Shown here one piece after another: positions 13,307 to 25,540 of a stretch of DNA of 64,000 nucleotides. The position numbers and the translations under genes were made by a program. The notes under the pieces were generated by a model. That model was not told the DNA's origin, searched no databases, and saw only the letters and a program-made list of their open reading frames with translations. Every line of letters begins with the position of its first letter. Positions within the stretch are counted from its first letter, which is position 1. Source of the DNA: Puffinus mauretanicus (taxonomy: Eukaryota > Chordata > Aves > Procellariiformes > Procellariidae); the NCBI GenBank assembly GCA_023333565.1, contig JAJKFH010003701.1, positions 310,001-374,000 of the forward strand, given 5' to 3'.

Positions 13307-14925
13307 GCATCTCCCACAATGCCCTATTGAAATGAAACACAGCAAATGATCTGTTGGGCACATACTGGAGTACCAGACAGGGTAAAGTGAGACACTGCCT
13401 TTCCTGAATCCTTTGAAGCACAGTATTACAAAATAGGTCATATTGGTATGAGTGTTAGAGAAAGCTTAGCGTTAATTCACATTGCTAAAGTAAGTGAAAC
13501 AACAGGCCACACAGTTTGAAATCTCAGACCTGGATGGGAATGGCAAGGCTTCCCTGCTGCCTGCGCTGCCGCAAACAACTAATTCATGGAGGGAAACCCG
13601 GGAGAGGAAATGTCAGCCTTGCCTTGGGCCTGAAGCGTGCACAAGCACTGTCCAAAGTGCTGCGGACATGGAGGTGCTCCCTAGCAGTGACCATGTGGCC
13701 CTTCTATGTGTTCTTGCAGGGGTGACAGAGGCCAACATTTACTTTGCATATGCTTGGTGGCAAAAAGGGAGCTTCAAGAAAAATAAGGAAGCACCTTAAA
13801 AAGAAAACTAAGAGGGGCAGCTGAAAGCACAAAATCTTTGCAGGTGGAACGGCGACTGCTGAAAGACCACATACTGGAGACAATGTCATCTATTAAAAAG
13901 GCTATGGAAAGATTATCAAAAGCTGCCGTGGTCAAACAGGGGGGTAAGGGAGGATAACAGAAGAAAGAAGGCAACCATCAGAAATTTAATGTTATGTCCA
14001 AAAGAGGAAAATAGGAAATAATTTAACCTCTGGCAGGTTTTATTGTGTAGAAACATAACGTCAGGCTACAAAGATTTTTAGCAGCAACTTGGAAAGGTAT
14101 TGAGAAAAGAATACATCTACTTACAGACACAACGGAAACAGAAACTCTGCCAGAGTATGCAGAGGGCCAATAGATTAGGAATGTGTGAAAGGACTGCTAA
14201 GAAAAGATAAGACTGTAGCAAAAGAATCATAAAGGATCAGTTGCTAAAGAGGAGGTCTATGGAATAAACAGACAAAATGAATGTTAGCAAATTGCTGGCA
14301 CCAGACACTCACAAGTACTTAGATATCAAAACAAAGCCCCAAGATCACAAGACCCCAAGAAGTACCATAAGAAGTACTTACAAGAAGTAATGGAAATCTA
14401 AAACTGTTGAGGAAGAAGAAGTGCCAAAAAAGTACCAAGGGAAAACCAAAACTGTTGAGGAAGAATAAGATAGCCCCTCACCAGCATAAAAACCTGCCTA
14501 AAAAGTAGGTCACAGTTTTAGGAGACTTCTTTTGGGAAGTCACCAGCAAGCATGTGAAAGGGTGTGAAGAATGAGGTGACAGAGGCTGCTGACGGTATGC
14601 AGTTTTTCTGTGTAACATAGATGAGGGCTGACTTTAAGGAGGTAAGTAACTGTGTGACAAAACAATGGGAAAAACTCAGTAATATAAATACAAAGTAGTA
14701 TACATATGTGCAGTGTAGTAGGCCATGAGCTAATGGTTGACATTCAGTTGTCAGATCTGAGATTATGGTAGTTTCAGCTCAGCGTTCTTTCAGGACAAAA
14801 ATGAACTAAATTTTAGGAACTAAGAAAGGGCTAGGCTCCAAAGCAACCGTTACTGTGCTGTTCCATAAATCCACGGTGTATGCGTATATCAATCCATGCT
14901 GTTCCTGAACACTGTGTGCAATTTG
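13307..14925. other. Non-coding stretch with a small local duplication
   Basis: A 17-base phrase AAACTGTTGAGGAAGAA occurs at 14,401-14,417 and again at 14,449-14,465, 48 bases apart. The surrounding sequence repeats AAGAAGTA and AGTACCA several times. This suggests a decayed short tandem array. Open frames around 13.5-13.8 kb have no recognisable domain. Confidence 0.5.
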
Positions 14926-14929
14926 GTTT

Positions 14930-15545
14930 GCTTCCACCTCAGAAAAGAGGCAGTGGATTCAGGACAGATTCAGAAAAAGGTGACAGAATTGGTTGGTATG
15001 GATCTATTTGTGCATAAAGAATTATTATATAGAGTAAGGCTTCAATCTAGAAATAAGACAGCTGAGGGTGCATATGACAGAAGACTACAAAATCCCAGGT
15101 GCCATGGAAGATGTGGTAGCGAATGATTATTCTCTTTCTCTCTCCTCTCTCCTTCTCCCCCCATAAGAACAAGCTATCAGATTGCATTATCTGGTGGTAG
15201 ATTTGAATGAGCAATGGGATGTATGTCCTCACACCTCACATAATTAAGCTGAGAAACTTATTGCACAGGATGTCACAGATACTACAAATTTACATGGGTT
15301 TAAAAAGTGGTTGGACAATTTCATGGCAGGAAACATCCCATCGGGGACTATTAAATACAGAGATGCCATCAGAAGCTCAGGAGGTCCCTGAGTTTCAGAC
15401 TGCTAGAAAATGGGAAAGTATTCTGCTGAAATATCAGTATATGCTTGCCCTGTTCTTACAGTCTTTATTAGGCCATCCACTACCATTTGCCATCAGAAAT
15501 TGGATGGCCTGATCCAGTCTGGCTGGCTTTTTTTTAAAAAAAATG
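14930..15545 (+). mobile_element. Old, decayed CR1-type LINE, 3' part
   Basis: The stretch resembles the 3' half of an old CR1: a degraded LEKRxxxGD-like segment near 14,940-15,080, then the AAAAAGTGGTTGGACAATTTCATGG block at 15,303, a GGACTATTAAATACAGAG-like block, and the CR1 3' end GATCCAGTCTGGCTGG at 15,511. Many indels and stops are present and no frame survives. The final short tail repeat is lost in an A/T run. The 5' boundary is a guess. It is much older than the copy at 52 kb. Confidence 0.6.
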
Positions 15546-18500
15546 AAAAGTCTGGCTTTTATTGTGAAAATTATTTTTTTTTTTGCAAAACTGCTGAAAA
15601 AAGGTGCCCCTTCATGCCGTAGATCAGATATAAAACATATAAGAGACATGGGTCCAGATCCTTCCTTGTCAGAAGGTAATCAAACCCATATTGTCTACCT
15701 ATTCAGGAGGAACACCATAGTCACATAGCTATAGGTTATTTAGGTTCAGAGGAAGGTAAAGTGCATTCTTAGTCTCTCCTACTGACACTTTCATGTTATG
15801 TAAATAAGTTAATGTTCAGTAGCACATATTCTAGAACCATGAAATACTCCTAAATGATTTTTGAAACTACCAGGCCAGAGAACCACTCCCTCCCTCTCTG
15901 CCTCTCTGCTTCAGTTACTATAATATTTCAAGACTAGTGTGAAGAAAGAGACACTTTAAAAAAAAAAAAACAACACCACCCAACAACAGCGATGGGTAGG
16001 ATGCTTATTGCAGATGTGAAAGAATTATCACCTTCATTTAATCAGTTATGCAAAGTAGAGAAAAAAATTCAAATATGCTTACAGGCTGCTAGTCAGGATA
16101 TTCTCCAATGAGGGGAAGATTTGTGTTTTGAGCTTCTTCAGTCGGAGAAGAAATTGATCATCATCGTATTGAAGTGCTCAAACCATAGTTTTGTGAAAAT
16201 CAGCCTTTAACACTTTTTTCACCTAGTTGAAAATCTTTGGTGAATTTCAGACAAATTTGCAACCAACTTGAGCCTGACTAAATTGCTTTTTTTTGGGTAG
16301 ATATACGATTTTCAGAAAATCCTTGCCTAGATCTATTTGGAGTTTTCTTATTCAATGATTCCAGGAAGAAAGAATCTTTTTTATTTTACTAAGATTAGAG
16401 ATCAAACCTAAGTTTTTCCTATTTCTATCAGGAATTCCAAAACAGAGTTGTGTCAAACTCTGGTAGAGTTGTAATAACAACACAGAATATTTCCCTAGTA
16501 TCTAAAATTTTCAAAGATGTAAACAAAGGGAGTGAGTAATCCTCAGAATTATATTTTACCACTTATAATTCTGATTCCACAGATTTTATTTTGTCATCAG
16601 GTTGTTAAGCGTTTTTTGTTTGCTTGTGTATGATCAATGCAGGGTTTTGCAACTTCATTTTCTTCAGATTGTGCCTTAGGTTATCAAAATACAGATGAAA
16701 GCAGAATTTGGCTTCAGGTGAAAGATAAAGTAAATGAACAAACCAGCATAATGTAAGACACAAGCCATAGCTGCTTTGACTCTCCAAGGTCTGTAATTAC
16801 TCTGTAATTTTCTGTGTAGCAACACATAATATTTGAATTTGAAAGTATTTTATATGCTTCTTACAAACTGCTAACATTTGTGTACAAAGCTGGACGTTGA
16901 AGTGCAAACATGAGACCATCGCGTCGTGGTAATTCCAAGGGTAGCTCTCAAACCAGCTTAGAAGGTGCTTACTGGTGACAACTGATCTCTACAATATAAT
17001 AGTTGTGATCCCTCTGCACCATTTAAAGGACTTCGCTGTTACTCCCACTGCAGAACTCAGACCTCAGTGAAAAACTTACCTAGAAATGAAACTAACCTCT
17101 ATGCCAATGTACTACGCGATAGCCAAGCACTCTGCTCAGGTTTTTGTAGGTGCTGTTTGTCCCTACCCAGTAGAAGAAGGTATTTTGTGCCTCTTTGTTT
17201 TGAAGACTTGGAGAAAGGATGCTCCATTACTGTATGTGTAAATGCTCCCTATTATGAAAGGGACCTGGTATTGATAGAGCCTTTCCAGTGATGCAGTATT
17301 TCCCTAGCATAACTGACAATTTGTTCTTCAAGTGACTTGAAACTACTGTATAACTTATGACTGTATCTTTTATACTGGTCCACCTTGACAAGGAAGTAAG
17401 AGAACAGACTTTTCACGCTGTGAGGTCTGTAGGTGAGGAAAATGCAGGTAAGGTAGAATATTAGCATGGTGGGAGTGGAGAGAGTATGGACATATAAAGG
17501 CTCTACTCAAGGGAAGGAACATTTTTACTCTCTGCTTCCAAAAAGTAAACACACTGTTGCTAATATGAGGAAAGTTCCATGAAAGATGCACAAGCGTTAA
17601 TTTCCGAAATAATCTCACATTACCACAATGCTTGAAGCCTTTTTAGTAAAGGAAGTCAATAAAAAGGGAAAAGCAGAGCTTTATTTGCACACATGAACAG
17701 GCACAAAGCAGGATTTTCAACTGGCACTGGAGTGATGAGAGCAATCCCCAAAGAATGCTTCCTCCAGACCAGTCCTTGAATATTTAATAATGGTGAATTA
17801 CCAGAACCCTTCAACCGTAATGAAGGAATAAGCAGGCAATTAGAGCAAACTGCAAATCCCTCGCCCTAAAACCCCTCTAGCCTTTTAACTCTCTCTGTGC
17901 ATATATGATTCCCTTCTGATTTCTCCCACTTATTTAAAAATCACAGTGAGAAAAGGCTTTTTACCATCTCTCAGAAACCCTCCTCCATGCTGCTTCTTCT
18001 CAGAAAGAAACTGTGTTAGTATCTTCTCTTGTAAAATTCAAAGCCACTACTGCTTCCTGAAGTTTACTGTAGCATCTTGAATTGGTATCACAGCCATTCT
18101 CATATGAAGTGTACGATATACCTCAGAAACCTGCTTTCATCCATAGCAAGTGCAATGTTTAATCCTTGCAGGGTATCAGTAAAGCAACTCATGTTATCAG
18201 GAGCACCTGAGGACATCAGCAGTCAATTGTGTGTTGGCCTTCTTTTTGTTAGCTAGTAGTTAGTTAGTTAGTGTTAGACAAATCTGGCAGAGCTGAGAAG
18301 CAAATGATTTATGTCTGCAATGATAGCTACATACTTCAAAAATATCTCTGAAATCTTTGAAAGTGAGGAATAGGCTGAGCAGATGAATGAACATTTGGAC
18401 CTAAACTTGAAAGTAAGGTAGAAGTTTCATATATTTTAACTAGTATAACCTTTTATACCATTTGAAGAAATAATTGTCCAGTGCATCAGATTCAGAATAT

Positions 18501-21500
18501 TCTTCAGTGGGATCTGACCCTCTAGATTGCAGGCTTAAGATCTACTGATACATGGATATAGAATGGAAAATAAGCCCTCGTGGCTTATGGATGTTACTGA
18601 AATGGAAGTTAAAGCAAATAATGAGAAACTGCAACCAGACTGGAGAAGATTTGGATCATTTAGGTAATTGGGTCAACAGATGGTAAATACAGTGTGGTAT
18701 AGAAATATGTAAAATAATTAGTCTGGGAAAAAGAAACCAATCATTCAGTACACTGATGAGGAAAGAAGTGTTGATTATTGTCGAAAAGTCATTGAAATAA
18801 TCAAAACAGTGCACAGCAGTAGGGAACAATACAAACAAATCATTAGGCTGTTGTAGAAAGAGGATAAAGATAAAACAGGTGATCTAATTTCTGTTTGGAA
18901 AATCTGGCTTTTACATATGGTCATCAGATTAAGAAGAAAAATCAATATTTCTTTATACTTGATGCTTAAGGTCTTATCTTAATAGAGATGTACTGCACTA
19001 AGTATTCACTACTGAGAAGATGATGACATATACCTGCATAAGAAATTTTTGGACATCATCTAGTATTTTTTATGTGGCATTGCTCTATGGATGGTAGGAA
19101 CAATATTATGGTATTGGAATGACCATTTAATGGAACAGAGTACTAGAGGATATTATGCCATACAGAAAAGTTACTGTAGTTAAATTTATTCTGTGTGGCT
19201 CTAAATAAAGATTTTGAGATATTCAGAATCATGGGTGTTGTTGGAGGTACCTTGTTTTTCACACTGACAGGTGACAAACCTCTCCACATTCAAAGAAATA
19301 TAAATTAAGAGGAACAGTTTGACAATTCCTAGTATTTATGTAGCTCTAGGTGGACTAAATTCTCTGGTGTTGTAAATTCTTGAGCTGTTGAGAAGCTCTG
19401 TAATTTGTATTAGTCTAGGCTTGGGCACTGTCCCTTTTACCAGCTGCAGAGATGTTTTTTCAAAATACTCCTTTGACACAGCTTCATCTTTAAAGTTTGC
19501 TTTCCTTTTGTACTGAGACTGGATGACATGTTAAAGAGATCTGCACCAAAAGTCACTGTCAGGTTTTGAAACCAGAACCTCTTGTTTCTCGTATCTACAT
19601 ACATGCTTTTAAATGACATTATTTTCCAACACGTATCATGTCCTAAGCCGTTGCAGTTACGTGAAATATGTTAACAGATCAGAACGGGGGAGACAGAGTA
19701 CAGCTGAGCCTAAGGGCAGGTCTATGGGGTAAGTGTAAAGGTGAGCTTTTCTGTCCATGATCTGAACAGGCTACATGCAAGCCTGACCCAAGTCATAAGT
19801 TGTGTAGCCATGATGGATTATCTTTATAGCTAGTGAATAAGCTCTATTGAAAGGGAAGGCAGATGGTTCTCCACTTAACATGGACAGACATCCTCCAAAC
19901 TGTACCTGATTCTGCCCCAGCCTGGTGAAAACATGGACATACAGGCTTAGATCTATCCATACCCATCAGAAAAGTCATTTTTCCTGAGAGAGAGGAAGGT
20001 GGTGAAGGTTAGTGGGAAAGGGAAAATGAAAGAGAGGAAACAAAGGCATGCAGTTGTCGCATGCAATGGACTTACATGATAGGAACTTTGAGATGTACGG
20101 CTCCCTCATTGAATATATTTTAGGGGTATTGGCGAGAAACTAATGACCAGCCCTATAAAGGGCAATTAATTAAGAGTACCCTAGTACTAGTCCACAGTTC
20201 CAAAGGGGAAAATAACCACCTAAAACTCAAAACGCCTCATTTCCTGGGTTATGGTGGAAGAGTAGGTATCAAAATAGACATTATATTTAGCAGGAGGCAC
20301 ATTAGACTGCCAGCCTTGTCCTATTAATTGTTGGCCTTGATTTTTATTTCCATATCCTCTGCATTATATGTTTGAAATGAACTCCTTTTCACTAGTAATT
20401 TTCCAATACCTTTCTCTAATATGTTGTTGAAATGGTTACCTCTACATCTGCATTGCATTCTCAGGGTCTTTGGATTTCTTCACTTGGGGTTGCTGTTCTC
20501 CTGAGGAAAAAGGATGTCTCTTTAGAAAACAGCTGCTGCTCACTGGAGCTTCTGAATTACCTATGATTTACAATTATAACTTTATATCTGAAAGGACATT
20601 TTTGAGTTCTAATTAATTAAAAAAATCATATGCAGCAGTTGGCCTAAACTGCAGTTTCAGTAGCCTAGAAGAATGCAAATAATTATGGACATAAATTCCC
20701 TTTCTAATATATTACTTTCTCTTCTCATGTGAAGTTGCATTTCATGGTGTAGTATGCAGAAAAGAAACATGGTAGAGTTGAGCTCAGATAAAGAGATGTG
20801 ATCGTTGAAGGTTTTTCAGAAACTGAAGTGATAATATTCATGACTTTGGTATTCCAAAGCGTATACAATATTTATCAGAAATTAATTGTATCAGGCAGGA
20901 CACTTCTTTCATTAAGAGTTTGGATTCTTCACCTTAAACCAGTACACATACATGAACCTTATCTACTACCTTCCATGAAACGAAGGGTTTTCTCTCCCTG
21001 CTTATTCTGTTGATCTGTAACAGAAAAGCCTATTCTTAAAGCTATTGTTACAGCTATATATGTGAATCTTTGTTTGCCGTAATTTTTCTAGACAGCAGAT
21101 AAAATTCTTTTCCCTTTCTCCATCTATTAATGCTTCCCATGCATGTATTGCATGGTGTTATCTAAAATCACAGGGCTGGCAGTGTTGTTTCCTCTTACTT
21201 TTATAGACTTTAGGGAACAAATTGTGTTTTATAATCCACACTTCCATCTTCTTCTTTAGATAAATAGTAGAATATGTTGCAAGCAATTATTTTGAAGTAA
21301 CGTTTTTATTGTTGTAGCAAAGAATTTCTAGTTCCTCTCCTCTGTTTAATTGTCGTCAATTTGATACCATATTATTGTAGTTATTTCAACAGGTTTTTGC
21401 AACAGTATTTTGCCAGAAATTATATTCTATCTAAAACTGGTTTGTTCAGGGCTCTGAATCTCTCATTTGATGATTATAATAATAGAACAATAAACGATTT

Positions 21501-22650
21501 TACACATTCCTGCAGCTTGCTTTCATGTTGCAATTGCTATCAGCTTTCTTGCAGCATATTGAGATGTTTTACATGTTTCACTGTTTTGACCATTAGGTAT
21601 TGGAGATGGGGGGAGAAAAATAATGGCAATTGTCAGACTTAAAGGTCATGGCATGCTCTCTTGCATCACTTGATGCATCTGCAGGTATATGAAAGCCTGG
21701 GGGGCATAAAGCCTCCTAGCACCCTGTGTAGCATAAGGTTCTGCAGCCTTTTGTATTCTTTTAATTCTTCTTCATTTCACAATTTATTCTTATTGTCTAA
21801 TTGTCTAATGATGAAATCCTGGCTCCCTTGATATAGGTAGCGAACCTCCCTTGCATAAGTTTCAGTCAAGCTAGAATTGTACTTGTACACCAGATCAGTC
21901 TTCAGATGGGATATTTGGAAGAGATAGACAAGTCAAATGGTTTTGTCAGTGACAAAACTGTACTGTGTATGTATAGAAGAGGTTATTTTCTTTTCTGTTA
22001 CAACTAGAAAAAAAAATCCCAGTTGTTTTAGCTAGAATATGTGGATATCTTGCTCTAACATATCTTTAAAACACTTATAAAGAAATGGTTATGTTTTTGA
22101 AGTCTGTTTTCGAAAACATTTGTAGACTGTTTGTCCAAAGGGAAGTTCCTGTTAAATTGATGTACATGAACCTCAGAGAGTCCTCCTTGAAAGGAACATT
22201 GCCAGAATATCCTTTTGCAAAAGAAGGGGATGGGAATCGCTCAGCTTCAATTTCCACATAAAAAAGGGATAAAACAACATTTCACTATTCTTACTTCAGT
22301 TACAATGGTGAGATAAGCTGCTGTATTAATCATTAACTTTATAACACTGAATAAACAAAGTGGTGTAGAGGTGGTCTAGTTCCGTTGCACAATCTTAGTA
22401 ATATGATGTGTATTTGTATTAATTATGATAACGCTCTAGCCCAGTGATTGATTTGCAAAGCAGCCATAGAAAAATCTCACCTTAAGAAGCCGTAAACTTC
22501 AAAACACAGAGTACGCATTACGTTCATATAACATTTCTCTTGAGTTTTGCAGTGTTGTTCTCTGGGTTGTCCCATTGCACAAGAAACCTTAGTGCTTCGG
22601 TCAATAAAGTAACACTGTAGGGTGTAACGTGATTCTGTTATTTACACTTC
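15546..22650. other. AT-rich non-coding stretch, nothing firm
   Basis: Homopolymer runs occur just after the CR1 (T-run near 15,570 and A-run at about 15,958-15,970), and a short TTAG tandem repeat at about 18,256-18,275. No frame shows a recognisable protein and no further mobile element was identified. Confidence 0.55.
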
Positions 22651-22654
22651 TGTA

Positions 22655-22805
22655 AATCAGGAATGACTTCCCTGCAGTTAATGGAGTTGTAGCAGTACAA
22701 ACAACTGGAGAACTGGCATTGCAAATGTTGGCTTCATCATCTAAAAGAAAAATATTATGTTAAAGCTGACAGTACAGAATCTAAGTCCATTAAATTACAG
22801 AAAAG
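22655..22805 (+). repeat. Copy A of a ~150-bp diverged repeat pair
   Basis: This segment aligns in order with 24,422-24,569. Shared blocks include AAATnAGGAnTnACTT, AATGGAnTT, TTATGTTAAAGCT (13 identical bases) and a 25-base identical run at 22,780-22,804. Similarity stops abruptly after that run. The AGTAACTCC...AATGGAGTT style at the left end recalls a dispersed reptile/bird repeat, so both copies could be independent insertions rather than a local duplication. Confidence 0.65.
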
Positions 22806-23769
22806 GAGAACTTTTATTTCCTTTTTAGGTGAACAGAGCTTTCAAAATGGTGTGATGAAACCAGGGATGGAACACTAATAATAGGAAATAATGTAGTACA
22901 GAAGAAATTTAAAATCCAGTAGTACAAATTGTTACATTAACTTTATCAGGCTGCAGGCTGCAATATTTATAAAGTAACACTGCTTCAAATTTTTGACATG
23001 TTTGTTGAACAAAAAAAACCCTATAATGGAGTAACAAAATATTTTGAGGAAAAAAAATCAGCAAAACATGAGCAGGATCACAGTTAGCAGCAGGTCATAC
23101 AAAGCAATCCCCCAATTTAAAAATGTTTTAGAGGCTATAATTATTTTTTGTTAATGTAAATGCTCTTCTAGCATGTTTTATTTCCCTTTGTTTGGGGAAG
23201 CAAAAAGGAGAAGAAAGGCAGAAATACAAACAAGTGTGGAATATGCTTGTCTTTGTATGGCTTTCTTCTGATCCATTCAGGACTCAAGGTCAGCAATACC
23301 TCTCAAGAAGTGGTGTTACTCCCTTGTTTTTTTCTGTCTTGGCCATTTTCTCTTTCACAACAGGACTTGAGATCTTCCATGATTACAAAGAGTTTTTCAG
23401 CTCGCTTTTTATTAAACCAAACTTACTTAAATTCACTAGTGAAAGACCATATTTCACATATTTATATCAGGCATAATGCCTTTGCAGGATCCTGATAATT
23501 CATAATGAGGAGGGAAATTTATAGTTCATTCTGTTCTATCTGTCTTCCTAAGTGCAATCTTGTATGGCAATATGGGGATAAATTACAATTGCAAATTAAT
23601 TTTCTACAAAATGATTCTTGAACATTGAGATTTTCTATGCCATAAAAGGGAATCTTACAGACATAAGAAAACTGAAATTATTTTTATTGTGCTTACCACA
23701 GAGAACCCTAAGGACACTTTTCCAAAGGAATAAATCTGTAAATGGCTGATAATTGAGTGTTGGGATTTC
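22806..23769. other. Unique spacer before the solo LTR
   Basis: AT-rich sequence with no recognised element or gene; short open frames only. It separates repeat copy A from the LTR insertion. Confidence 0.5.
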
Positions 23770-24000
23770 ATAACTGTCCTGGTTTTGGCTGGGATAGGGT
23801 TAAATTTCTTCCTAGTGCTGTGTTTTGGATTTAGTATGAGGAGAATGTTGATAACACACTGATGTTTTCAGCTGTTGCTAAGTGCCCTCCTAGTCCAAGG
23901 ACAGCTCCCGTGCCTACTGACTGAGCTAGGTACACAAGATGGGAGGGAACATAATCAGGACAGCCAGCCCAGCTGGCCAATGGGGTATTCCATACCATGT

Positions 24001-24017
24001 GATGTCATGATGTCATG
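24001..24017 (+). promoter_or_regulatory. Doubled CRE-like octamer in the LTR U3
   Basis: TGATGTCA occurs twice with overlap-like spacing just upstream of the TATA-like site. TGATGTCA is one C-to-T change away from the CREB/ATF palindrome TGACGTCA, as expected from decay of a methylated CpG. Activity today is doubtful. Confidence 0.45.
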
Positions 24018-24130
24018 CTCAGTATATGAATGGTAGGTGTGATCCAGGAAGTACTGATCGCTACTTGGTTATTGGTCAGTGCGGGTGGTGAGCAATTGCA
24101 TTGTGCATCACTCATTTTTGTATATTCTAT

Positions 24131-24156
24131 CATTATTGTTATTGTTATTGTTATTG

Positions 24157-24214
<58 letters not shown>
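24131..24214 (+). repeat. (ATTGTT)n/(ATT)n microsatellite inside the LTR
   Basis: Several ATTGTT units pass into a pure ATT tract of about 19-20 units ending near 24,214. Both short units sit in the R/U5 side of the LTR, so the tract most likely grew after insertion or is part of this LTR subfamily. It should be length-polymorphic. Confidence 0.92.
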
Positions 24215-24215
<1 letters not shown>

Positions 24216-24421
24216 TCCCCCTTTTCTATTCTATTAAACTGTCTTTATCTCAACCCACGAGTTTTTCTCACTTTTACCCTTCTGATTCTCTCCCCATCCC
24301 ACTGGGTGGGAGTGAGTGAGCGGCTGTGTGGTATTGGCTGCCTGCCAGGTTAAACCATGACAATAACCTTCTTGGGCAATGTGGTCCAGTGCTGCACTAC
24401 TCTATTATTAAAATATTTTTC

Positions 24422-24569
24422 ATAAATGAGGAGTAACTTAACTGAAGTCAATGGACTTCTAGTGGCACAAATGACCAATGAACTGACACTATAAACTTTG
24501 TGTCTAAAAGGAAAGAGCTTATGTTAAAGCTAATGTTACAGGGTCTAAGTCCATTAAATTACAGAAAAT
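24422..24569 (+). repeat. Copy B of the ~150-bp diverged repeat pair
   Basis: Partner of 22,655-22,805, starting about 60 bases after the solo LTR. The 25-base run at 24,544-24,568 is identical to copy A while the rest is clearly diverged. Removing the LTR and its duplication, the two copies would lie about 1.17 kb apart in the ancestral sequence. Confidence 0.65.
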
Positions 24570-24649
24570 CAGTGAATCCTCTTAGAACACATATCTGGGC
24601 ACAAGAAGTGAGAAGAAGGTGATTGAGAATGGCCAGTGTAAATTGACAC

Positions 24650-25540
24650 CTGGTTAATCCAGTCTTTCATGGCCAACCTGATTGCCTTCTGTGATAAAAT
24701 GACTAGATTCGTGGGTGAGGAGAGAGTGTCAAACATCATTTATCTTCAACTTTATTAAGGTTTTCAGCGATGTTTGAGAAAAAGTTCTTGTACCCAAGTC
24801 AGGACATTGTGGTCTGGATGCACGTGCAACTGCATGGGTTGCAACAGATTGGATGGCTGGGCTCAGGCAGTCATAGTTAATTAATGGTTTGTACTTTAAT
24901 TGAAGACTAGAAAAAAATGGAGTATAACAGGAGTCTGTGCTGGGACCTGTCCAGTTTAACATTTTTATCAGTGACCTGGAAGAGGCAAGGGAATGCACTC
25001 TCATCCTGTCTGCAGATGACACCAAACTGGGATCAATACACTCAAGGGCAGGCTGCCATACAAAGGGACACAAACAGGCTACAGGGGTGGGCCAGCAGGA
25101 ACGTTATGAAATTCAGTAACGATAAATGCAAAGTCCTGCCCCTGCAGTGGACCAACCTCCTGGCAGGGCACAGGCTGGGGACTGCTTGGCTGGGGAGCAG
25201 CTCTGCAGGAAAGGCCCTGCGGGTGGAATGAGCAGCAAGCTGGACATGAAGCCACAGGATGCCCTGGCAGCAAGGAGGACCAACTGCATCCTGAGTGTAT
25301 GAACAGGCGCAGCCAGTAGATTGAGGGAAGTGACTATTCCCCTCTGCTGAGCTCTTGTTAGACCTCATATGGATAACTTTCTGAAGTTAAGGGGCGATCT
25401 AATAGCAACCTACAGCTTGAAAGGTAGTTGCAAAGATGACAGAGAAAAACTGCCCCCAGCAAGGGACATGGGCCACAAGTTGCACGTTGGGAGATTCAGG
25501 TTGGGTATTAGGGAAAAAAAGAATGTTGATAACAGGGAAA
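24650..25540 (+). mobile_element. Decayed CR1 LINE fragment (RT and downstream part)
   Basis: The order of blocks follows CR1 ORF2: AACCTGATTGCCTTCTGTGA near 24,675, a ruined reverse-transcriptase motif A region near 24,745, the GVxQGS-like block near 24,930 (GTGCTGGGACCTGTCCAGTT), and the catalytic-site block GCAGATGACACCAAACTGGG at 25,013, which still encodes ADDTKLG. Later come the AAATGCAAAGTCCTGC block (25,124) and degraded C-terminal pieces. Many frameshifts, stops and internal deletions are visible, and neither the 5' end nor the 3' tail is present. It is a dead fossil. Confidence 0.85.

Larger units (their letters stand above)
23775..24362 (+). mobile_element. Solo LTR of an avian ERV (ERVL-like), with 5-bp target duplication
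   Basis: The 588-bp element starts TGTCCTGGTTTTGGCTGGGA and ends TTAAACCATGACA, giving the retroviral TG...CA ends. It is flanked by perfect 5-bp direct repeats ATAAC (23,770-23,774 and 24,363-24,367). A TATA-like CAGTATATGAA lies near 24,021 and an ATTAAA polyadenylation signal at about 24,232, followed by a U5-like segment. No internal retroviral sequence is present, so this is a solo LTR left by LTR-LTR recombination. A 5-bp duplication fits the ERVL class. The sense is plus, judged from promoter and polyadenylation order. Open frames over it are artefacts of the ATT repeat. Confidence 0.9.

Noticed and set aside
13494..13799. 101-codon frame, plus strand
   Set aside because: No domain, overlapped by other frames of similar length; not distinguishable from chance.
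24030..24353. Open frame with a long isoleucine (or tyrosine) run
   Set aside because: It is a translation of the ATT microsatellite inside the solo LTR, not a protein gene.
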